Positions 1 to 5,783 of a DNA stretch of 11,233 nucleotides are shown in pieces. Origin of the DNA: JAADHY01 sp964428935 (GTDB lineage Bacteria > Planctomycetota > Planctomycetia > Planctomycetales > Planctomycetaceae); contig CAYSAG010000166.1 of the NCBI GenBank assembly GCA_964428935.1, positions 1 to 11,233 on the forward strand, read 5' to 3'. The notes beneath the pieces were generated by a model. The model ran no database searches, was not told where the DNA came from, and was given only the letters and a program-made list of their open reading frames with translations. The translations under genes and the position numbers were made by a program. How positions within the stretch are numbered: position 1 is the stretch's first letter; each line of letters starts with the position of its first letter.

Positions 1-48
1 AACTACCAACATTAAGGACACTCGAGTTCTGACGTAAGCTATACCGAC

Positions 49-1773
49 ATGGCAAAGATGATAGGAGGCACGGACAATCCAACCAAGCTTGACGCGACAA
101 CCGTCCCACCGCTGCTGACCTACCGACAGAAAATGACCGGCCCCATGGGTCACGACCGCTGCTACCGCAACTTCGTGACGACGCAGTTCTACATTAACAG
201 CAAGACGGGCGGTGCGGACTTTGTGCGTTTGCAAGACGGGCGGGAGTTCCCGAACCACTGGGTGCGGGGCACGTGTGGAATGGGCGTCCTGCCGGCCAAC
301 GGCCTCTTGTACGCTCCGCCTTACTCGTGCCAGTGCAACGTCGGCGTTCTGCTTCACCACTTCAACGCGTTGACGAGCGAACCGGGACTGGAGCGTCCGG
401 ACCAGCCGCTGCCGGTTCGACGCCAAGTCCGGCTGGTTCGCGGCCCTGCTTACGAGTGGTCGACGCAGCAGCCGGCCGACACCCCGCCCAGCTCGGGCGA
501 CTGGCCCGCCTACCGGCACGACGGAACGCGGGGCGGGGTGACGAGCGAGAGGGTCGAGCCGCCCCTGGCTCGGCGCTGGAGCGTCAAAGTCACCACGGTG
601 CCCAGTGCTCCGACCGTGGCCGCGGGCCGGGTCTTCGTCGCCGACGTGGACGCTCACGCCGTGTGGGCTTTCGACGCCGACACGGGCCAGCCGGCGTGGC
701 GGTTCGTCACCGGCGGCCGTGTCGACTCGCCGCCCACCTACGCCTCCGGCCGGTTGGTCTTCGGCTCGGCCGACGGCTGGGTCTACTGCCTGCGAGCGAG
801 CGACGGCGTCTTGGCTTGGAAGTTCAAGGACCTGCCGGACCGCACCGTTTGCGTCTTCGGGCAGCCGGAGTCGGCGTGGCCGGTCCACGGCAGCGTGTTG
901 GTTCACCGGGGCGTGGTCTACTTTGCGGCCGGTCGCAGCAGTTTCTTGGACGGCGGGGTCTTCCTTTACGCCCTCGACTTACGGACCGGCAAGGTGTTGC
1001 ACAGCCGAGGCGTCTACGGACCGTTCGACCCACAGACCGGCTTTCCCGAAACGCACGGCAAAGACGCGGACGCCGGTTTCCTAGCCGACATTTTCGTCAC
1101 GGACGGCCAGCTTCTGTACTTGCGGCACAAGGCGTTCCACTTCGACCTGTCGGACGCTGAGACGGCCGGGCCGCACGTCCTTCCGTCCGCCGGCTTCCTC
1201 GACCCGAAGCCGCAGCACCGGACGTACTGGACGGTGGCCTCGAGGTTCCGCGGAGCGACGGCGTTGAGTCCGCTTCAACCGCAGGGCGACATTCTGGTCA
1301 CCGACGGGAAGAAGTTTTACGAAGTGCGCGGCTTCCCGGTTCACCGACACAGCTACTTCGACCCGCGGCGAGGGGGCTACCGGCTGGTCGGAGGACGTGT
1401 GGTGACCGACCCGCTGGGGCCGCGACGTCGCAAACCACGCGGTTCGGGGAAGCGGCCTTCGGCCGTCTTGTGGACCACCCCCATTCCGCTGACCGGCAAG
1501 GCCATTGCCTTGGCCAACGACGTGCTGTTCGTGGCCGGCACGCCCGCCTACTTCCCACCCGACCACTCGCCGCTGAAGTACGAGGCCGCGTACGAGGGTA
1601 AGCTGGGCGGCGTGCTTTGGGCGGCGTCGGTGTCGGACGGCCGCAAGCTGGCCGAGTACAAACTGCCGGCCGCTCCACGCTGGGACGGTCTGGCTGCTGC
1701 CAACGGCCGACTGTTCGTGTGCCTGACCAGCGGCGAGGTGGTTTGCTTCGAGCCGGCTTCGAGCGGGCAGTGA
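49..1773 (+). CDS. PQQ-like beta-propeller protein, C-terminal part, apparently 5'-truncated
   Basis: The 574-residue product reads as the C-terminal part of a large planctomycete PQQ/BamB-like propeller protein. Residues about 34-110 carry the family block GHDRCYR, then WVRGTCGMGVLPANGLLY and YSCQC. Residues 150-330 have propeller blades of the form GRVFVADVDAHAVWAFD, DTGQPAWRF and GRLVFGSADGWVYCLRASDG. Further blade-like strands run to the end, for example GEVVCFEPA at 562-570. Known relatives have a further propeller half (sometimes a methyltransferase) before the RCYR block; here an in-frame TAA lies at 13-15 and only about 33 unremarkable residues precede the block. No Shine-Dalgarno site stands before ATG 49; an AGGAGG at 62-67 has no start at a useful distance. 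The first 100 bases are visibly poorer in GC than the rest. The exact ligand or substrate is unknown. I am sure of the family, not of the start or of whether the gene is intact. Confidence 0.7.
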   Translation: MAKMIGGTDNPTKLDATTVPPLLTYRQKMTGPMGHDRCYRNFVTTQFYINSKTGGADFVRLQDGREFPNHWVRGTCGMGVLPANGLLYAPPYSCQCNVGVLLHHFNALTSEPGLERPDQPLPVRRQVRLVRGPAYEWSTQQPADTPPSSGDWPAYRHDGTRGGVTSERVEPPLARRWSVKVTTVPSAPTVAAGRVFVADVDAHAVWAFDADTGQPAWRFVTGGRVDSPPTYASGRLVFGSADGWVYCLRASDGVLAWKFKDLPDRTVCVFGQPESAWPVHGSVLVHRGVVYFAAGRSSFLDGGVFLYALDLRTGKVLHSRGVYGPFDPQTGFPETHGKDADAGFLADIFVTDGQLLYLRHKAFHFDLSDAETAGPHVLPSAGFLDPKPQHRTYWTVASRFRGATALSPLQPQGDILVTDGKKFYEVRGFPVHRHSYFDPRRGGYRLVGGRVVTDPLGPRRRKPRGSGKRPSAVLWTTPIPLTGKAIALANDVLFVAGTPAYFPPDHSPLKYEAAYEGKLGGVLWAASVSDGRKLAEYKLPAAPRWDGLAAANGRLFVCLTSGEVVCFEPASSGQ

Positions 1774-2156
1774 GTTTGCCAGCTCAGAGCGGCGTCTGAA
1801 CGCACTCGGCGGAAGGCTCTGCGTGGGCAGTCTTGCCGTCGTCGGGGTGCTCGGCCCTTGCCCGCGTCCTCGGTGGGGTGCGTCGGCCGCGCGTCCCGGG
1901 GTGGGCCTTCGTGGAGAAAACTGCGAGTGTCCGGGAATTCGTCCGCTTTTCTCAAGCCATTCGCGAGTTCGGAGTGGGGGACGCGCCTGGAGGAGCCGGC
2001 GTCGGAGCACAGACTCTCAGCGGCCACGACGGAGCGTGGTCCTCGAGACAATTGCCGGACACTCCGAGAAAACTTCGTGGAGAAAGCAACGTGCTCAGCA
2101 GCACGTCGGCCAGCCGGGGCCAGAGCGTCGAAAAGGCGGCTCCTCGGAAAAGCCCG
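1774..2156. other. Gene-free stretch between the propeller gene and psrC, repeat-bearing
   Basis: The two flanking genes converge here. Short open frames exist in several registers but they are Arg/Ser/Pro-rich, mutually overlapping and lack start signals, as expected of shadows in GC-rich DNA. No hairpin followed by a T-run was seen that would make a convincing terminator for either gene. The distinctive content is the modular repeat at 1907-2085. Confidence 0.6.
1907..2085. repeat. Modular repeat with direct and inverted arms
   Basis: CTTCGTGGAGAAA occurs twice in direct orientation, at 1907-1919 and 2073-2085 (13/13). Between them GAGTGTCCGGGAATT (1925-1939) faces its near-perfect reverse complement AATTGCCGGACACTC (2050-2064), 14/15. 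Inside, 2020-2044 is the reverse complement of a 25-base block at 9932-9956, identical over all 25 positions and itself containing the small palindrome CCACG-N6-CGTGG. No transposase is present. This looks like a copy of a dispersed non-coding repeat, perhaps MITE-like; the true ends cannot be fixed from one window. Confidence 0.6.
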
Positions 2157-3110
2157 TCACGCTTGTCCGGCAAAGACCAGCACGCAACGAAGAGCGAACC
2201 CGCCCAGCAAGACCAAGGTCGGGGTGAGCCAGAGCCGCGGCCGGTGCCGCCGCAGCTCGGTCAGCTCCAGCGTCAACGGGACGACTAGGCCAGCGAAAAC
2301 CACCAGCGGCCAGAAGGGACCTGCGTAGACGCCGTCGAGCAGTTGCTGCAAGGCGTGGCGCCCCGCCGCTCCGCCGTTGGTGGCCAACGTGGCCAGCAGC
2401 AGCCCCAGCAGAGCCAGTTCGGCCACGAGAGCTCCCACGTCCCAGCGCTGCAGCCAACGGTACTCCTGGTCGCTCAGCGGGAACAGCAACAGCAGTGCCG
2501 CGCCGGTCGAAACGCCCGAAACCAAGAACAGCGGCCCCAGCACGCCCGTGTTCCAAAGCGGACGAACCGCCAGCGTGCCCAACAGAATGCCCGTGTAGGC
2601 TCCCAGCGCCAGTCCGAGCCCCAGGTTCGACCACACGAGCGTGCGGAAGTGACGTCGAGCCGCTCCGGCCAACCGCTCCACCGTTCTCGACAGGCCGACG
2701 GCTCTGACCGGTCCGCTGTTTGAAACGGCTCCCAGCTCGGCGTCGGTCAGCCCGGCCAGTCCCAGCCCCAGCGCGGCCGGGTAAATGAGCACCAGCACCC
2801 ATGACCCCCAAGACATGGCCGACGTGGGTCGGAACGCCGCGTAGAACCGCCACACGTGCAACTTGTACTCCAAGTCCAACAGCAACGCGAACATGCCCAC
2901 CGACAGCAGCACCACGGCCAGGAACGGCGACCACCGCAACACGCGGCTCCGCTCCGAACGGCCGCCGCTCTGCAAGGCCTGCAACGCGGTGAAAACCAAG
3001 AGCCCGGCGACCAGCCCGCCCAAAAACAGGTAGACCGCGACTTCCCAACCCCAAATGTGCAACTGCGGGTCAACCAGGTGACTGTGACGTGCAACGGTCA
3101 CTTCGGTCAT
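2157..3110 (-). CDS. psrC: NrfD/PsrC-type membrane subunit of a molybdopterin sulfur oxidoreductase
   Basis: The 317-residue integral membrane protein should exchange electrons with the quinone pool on behalf of PsrA/PsrB. Eight hydrophobic segments can be placed at roughly residues 23-42, 62-79, 97-118, 160-180, 189-209, 224-243, 264-283 and 295-313, the number known for PsrC. Typical NrfD signatures are LDLEYKLHVWRFY followed by SAMSWGSW at about residues 79-104, YTGILLG near 172, and FLVSGVSTGAA near 195-205. I chose ATG 3110 because AAGGAG lies nine bases upstream; a frame-extending TTG at 3131 overlaps that site and is unlikely. It is the last gene of the psr cluster, 157 bases after the YeeE-rhodanese gene. 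The symbol reflects family resemblance; whether the natural substrate is polysulfide, thiosulfate or tetrathionate is not decided by this subunit. Confidence 0.88.
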   Translation of the reverse strand: MTEVTVARHSHLVDPQLHIWGWEVAVYLFLGGLVAGLLVFTALQALQSGGRSERSRVLRWSPFLAVVLLSVGMFALLLDLEYKLHVWRFYAAFRPTSAMSWGSWVLVLIYPAALGLGLAGLTDAELGAVSNSGPVRAVGLSRTVERLAGAARRHFRTLVWSNLGLGLALGAYTGILLGTLAVRPLWNTGVLGPLFLVSGVSTGAALLLLFPLSDQEYRWLQRWDVGALVAELALLGLLLATLATNGGAAGRHALQQLLDGVYAGPFWPLVVFAGLVVPLTLELTELRRHRPRLWLTPTLVLLGGFALRCVLVFAGQA

Positions 3111-3119
3111 GTCCGTTCG

Positions 3120-3125
3120 CTCCTT
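3120..3125 (-). promoter_or_regulatory. Shine-Dalgarno site of psrC
   Basis: AAGGAG on the minus strand, nine bases before ATG 3110. It decides the start in favour of the internal ATG over TTG 3131. The same AAAGGAG-type site precedes the short YeeE gene. Confidence 0.75.
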
Positions 3126-3191
3126 TGTCAACGCGACGTTTCAACGCACCTTGCGACGCGCCGACGCACTTGCCGGTGGCTGGCCGCCGGT

Positions 3192-3224
3192 GGCCCGGCA
3201 GCGTTGGGCCGCTGCCTGAGGGCC
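3192..3224 (-). other. Intercistronic hairpin between the YeeE-rhodanese gene and psrC
   Basis: GGCAGCG (3197-3203) pairs perfectly with CGCTGCC (3210-3216) around a six-base loop. An outer stem GGCCC (3192-3196) pairs with GGGCC (3220-3224) after a three-base bulge. No U-run follows on the minus strand, so it is not a standard intrinsic terminator; an RNA processing or stability element is possible. Confidence 0.4.
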
Positions 3225-3267
3225 GGACAGTGGCCGCCGCGTTCCGCCGACCGACGGGCTCGCCAGC

Positions 3268-4476
3268 TCAACTGCACCCGCCGGACTTTCGCCTGGGCGG
3301 CGGCACGAACTTGCGGTTAGTCTTCGGTGGAGGCGGAGCCTTGACGCCCGTCACCGCGGCGTGCAACCCGGCCCGAAACCGGTACGCCTCCAGCTGCTCC
3401 GGCGAGGCGTCCGGCGCCGGCGGTTTGGGCGTTTCGAGTGCAAACCGCCGCCACGCGGGAAAACCGCCTTTCAAAAGGAAGACGCGTCCGCGGTACTGGT
3501 GCACGACGTCCGGCAGGTCCCGCTCCGACAGACTCGCGTCGCCGACCAGCACCAGGTCCTTGACCCCGGGGCTGTACTGCAGCCCGAGCTCGGTCAGCTC
3601 TTCCAAGTCCGCGCGCTCGGACCCGGGAATCCGTTTGGCCTGGAATTCGGCCTCGGGACGCACGTCGACAATCCACAGCTTCCAGGGCTGCTCGACCAGC
3701 CGACGAGCGAACGTCTCGACGTCCAGAAGCTGCACGGAGTGGGCTCGGGCTGCCCGAGCGGTGGGCCGACCGAACGGCACGGCCAGCACGAGCAACGCCA
3801 CCAGTGCTCCCAGTCCGAACCAGGCGAACGTCAGCCGACGTCCCGAGGGTTCGTTTGCGCTGGGAGCGTCCTCCGGCACGGTCAAGCCGAACCAGCTTGC
3901 CGCTCGCCGCTCAACCCACTCCGCTCCCAGAAAACACGCAACCGCTCCGGCCGCGACGCCCGCCGCCAACACAAACGCCGGCACTCCCAGCAGGTCGAAC
4001 AAGAACACCTGCCCGGCGTGGCCGCTCAGGTAAAACTTCTCCACCAGCGGGTACGCTTCGCCAAACAACACCGAGCCCACGACCACGCCCAGGAACGTCA
4101 ACAGTCCGTCCACGTGTCCGCTCGCAGCCGACACCAGCGACGTTCCCGGACAGTAACCCGACAGAATGAACCCCACGCCCAGCAAGGCTCCGCCGAACAG
4201 CATGGGCCACCAGTAGGTGTCGCTAATGGCCGTCTGAGCCAAGCTGCGTAGGTCCACCCAGCCAAGCCCTTGCAACACGACCACGCCCAGCATGGCCGTC
4301 ACAATGGCCGTGAACATGACTTTGAAGACGGTCATGTCGTGGAGGTAGAACTGAGCGGCCAGCTTGGTCGCTCGGCCAAACCCAGCTCGCTCCAACACGA
4401 ACCCGAACCAGAAGCCAATCAGCACGGCGACGGCCAGGCCAGCCTCACCCGACAGCGACTCCAGCGGAAACTTCAT
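3268..4476 (-). CDS. YeeE/YedE family transporter fused to a cysteine-less rhodanese domain
   Basis: The 402-residue fusion has a YeeE/YedE (sulfur transport) membrane part over residues 1 to about 235, with multiple hydrophobic segments and the conserved GYCPGTS motif containing Cys109. A rhodanese-like domain follows at about 246-345: the opening strand is LWIVDVRPEAEF and the closing block is VFLLKGGFPAW. The loop that should hold the catalytic cysteine reads LVLVGDASLS (residues 308-317), so the domain cannot do classical sulfurtransfer. The tail is Pro/Lys/Arg-rich and ends in GGCS with a single Cys401. YeeE proteins are known to conduct thiosulfate through conserved cysteines. ATG 4476 overlaps the TGA of the preceding gene (ATGA), with AGGAGG eight bases upstream; GTG 4482 would be too close to that site. 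It is translationally coupled and in the psr cluster, so a role in moving a sulfur substrate for the reductase is likely but inferred. Confidence 0.88.
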   Translation of the reverse strand: MKFPLESLSGEAGLAVAVLIGFWFGFVLERAGFGRATKLAAQFYLHDMTVFKVMFTAIVTAMLGVVVLQGLGWVDLRSLAQTAISDTYWWPMLFGGALLGVGFILSGYCPGTSLVSAASGHVDGLLTFLGVVVGSVLFGEAYPLVEKFYLSGHAGQVFLFDLLGVPAFVLAAGVAAGAVACFLGAEWVERRAASWFGLTVPEDAPSANEPSGRRLTFAWFGLGALVALLVLAVPFGRPTARAARAHSVQLLDVETFARRLVEQPWKLWIVDVRPEAEFQAKRIPGSERADLEELTELGLQYSPGVKDLVLVGDASLSERDLPDVVHQYRGRVFLLKGGFPAWRRFALETPKPPAPDASPEQLEAYRFRAGLHAAVTGVKAPPPPKTNRKFVPPPRRKSGGCS

Positions 4477-4997
4477 GTCCACTGCCTCCTGACAAAGTAG
4501 GCCAACGCGTACGCTCCGGCAAAAATGGCCAGCATGAAGAGCCAGCTTCCGGCCGACAGCAACGCTCCCCCGCTCAACGCCTGCCCCGACGTGCAGCCAC
4601 GTCCGAAACGAGCGGCCACACCCATGAGTGCTCCGCCAACAAAGGCAAAGACCAGACGCGTCCGCACCGAACCCCGCGGCCCTCGAATCACCTCCCGTTT
4701 CACTCGCCCGGCCAGGTACGCGCTGGTCAACGCACCCAGGAACATGCCCAGCAACTCAAAGACGAAGTAGTTGTGAAGCACCGAGCGTTCTTCAAAGAAG
4801 TGGGCGAGGTAGCCGTTCGAGTGGACGTGGGTTGGCGCGACCAGGCTGACCACAAACAGGCCCAGTCGGTTCGCCGGCCCGGACGCTCCCAGTCCGCGCC
4901 CGACCAAAAGAAACGACGCTAGGAGCACAAGCCCCAGCGCCACGCCCGCCAGGTACGGGTTCCAAAACCGAGTTTGCGACCGCTCGTTCGCGTTCAT
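4473..4997 (-). CDS. Short YeeE/YedE family sulfur-transport membrane protein
   Basis: The 174-residue membrane protein has about four to five hydrophobic segments (about 15-33, 44-54, 76-96, 112-128 and 146-169). It carries the family motif GRGCTSGQALSGG with Cys135, the counterpart of the conserved cysteine used by YeeE/YedE thiosulfate channels. It is about half the length of the classical single-chain protein, so it probably pairs with the next gene, whose start overlaps its stop by four bases. ATG 4997 is chosen because AAGGAG lies nine bases upstream; the open frame extends 22 codons further without a better site. The gap to psrB is 243 bases, and nothing recognisable lies in it. Thiosulfate or a related sulfane-sulfur ion is the likely cargo by family; direction of transport is unknown. 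Confidence 0.87.
   Translation of the reverse strand: MNANERSQTRFWNPYLAGVALGLVLLASFLLVGRGLGASGPANRLGLFVVSLVAPTHVHSNGYLAHFFEERSVLHNYFVFELLGMFLGALTSAYLAGRVKREVIRGPRGSVRTRLVFAFVGGALMGVAARFGRGCTSGQALSGGALLSAGSWLFMLAIFAGAYALAYFVRRQWT
4485..4490 (-). promoter_or_regulatory. Shine-Dalgarno site of the YeeE-rhodanese gene
   Basis: AGGAGG on the minus strand inside the 3' end of the short YeeE gene, eight bases before ATG 4476. It fixes the start at the ATGA overlap and implies coupled translation. Confidence 0.75.
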
Positions 4998-5006
4998 TCG
5001 ACTGCT

Positions 5007-5012
5007 CTCCTT
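5007..5012 (-). promoter_or_regulatory. Shine-Dalgarno site of the short YeeE gene
   Basis: AAGGAG on the minus strand nine bases before ATG 4997. It shortens the open frame by 22 codons and gives a start just ahead of the first hydrophobic segment. Confidence 0.7.
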
Positions 5013-5240
5013 TGTCCAACCGCCGAGCGAAACGGCTTCTGAATTTCGTCTGCACCGTGCCACGGCGGGTCTGTTACAGGCGAAGTTGCCGCCGACCGCC
5101 GTTCGTCGTTCGCACGTGGCGCTTCCGAACGACCCACGCGCCGCCGGGTTTGGTCAGGTTCGCCAGTCCGCGTCCTCCGCCTACACCGAGGAGAAGCCGA
5201 AGCTGGGGCGAAGCCGGCCGACCGTCCGAACGCGTCGCAG

Positions 5241-5783
5241 CTACAGCAGGAAGAACACGTTCGGACCTTGCCCCAGCTCCGGCTTCAAGACCTTGTAGCG
5301 TCGTCCACGCAATGGACGACGCACCTCGCTCTGCGGGTCCGACAGGTCGCCGAAGGTCAGCGCCCGCGTTGGACAAATGCTGACGCACGCCGGCTGCTCT
5401 CCCTTCCGCACGCGGTGCAGGCAGAACGTGCACTTGTCGACGAACCCGTCCGGGTGGACGTAACGAGCTCCGTACGCACACGCTCCCATGCAGGCCTTGC
5501 AGCCGGTGCACTTGTCGTGGTCGACAGCGACAATGCCGCCGTCCGTCACGTGGCTGGCTCCGGTCGGACACACCCAGACGCACGGCGGGTTGTCGCAGTG
5601 GTTGCACCGCTCCGAGCGAATCTCTTGCGTCAGCGCCGGGAACACGCCGCGAGTTTCCGTCACGACCCAGTCGCGGAAGCCGTCCTCCGGCACTCGGTTC
5701 TCGGCCTTGCACGCCAACACACACGCGTTGCAGCCAACGCACCGGACGGTGTCGACCGTCATGCCGTACCGTGGTTTGTTCAT
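5241..5783 (-). CDS. psrB: PsrB-type subunit with four [4Fe-4S] clusters
   Basis: The 180-residue electron-transfer subunit should carry electrons between PsrA and the NrfD-type subunit. Sixteen cysteines form the usual four groups: C15, C18, C21, C25; C60, C63, C68, C72; C92, C95, C98, C102; and C118, C121, C133, C137. The pairing of the first with the fourth and the second with the third group is expected from the family. There is no signal peptide, as normal for a partner exported together with the Tat-bearing catalytic chain. ATG 5783 overlaps the psrA stop (ATGA) and has GGAGG seven bases upstream. The stop is TAG, the only non-UGA stop among the clear genes here. Close relatives include PhsB, NrfC and TtrB, so the name shows type rather than proven substrate. 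Confidence 0.92.
   Translation of the reverse strand: MNKPRYGMTVDTVRCVGCNACVLACKAENRVPEDGFRDWVVTETRGVFPALTQEIRSERCNHCDNPPCVWVCPTGASHVTDGGIVAVDHDKCTGCKACMGACAYGARYVHPDGFVDKCTFCLHRVRKGEQPACVSICPTRALTFGDLSDPQSEVRRPLRGRRYKVLKPELGQGPNVFFLL

Noticed and set aside
3268..3270. UGA after GGCS in the YeeE-rhodanese gene as a second selenocysteine codon
   Set aside because: A Cys-Ser-UGA tail invites the idea, but the sequence beyond has no domain character, the nearest hairpin loop is about 58 nt away, and a GGCS terminus is plausible by itself.
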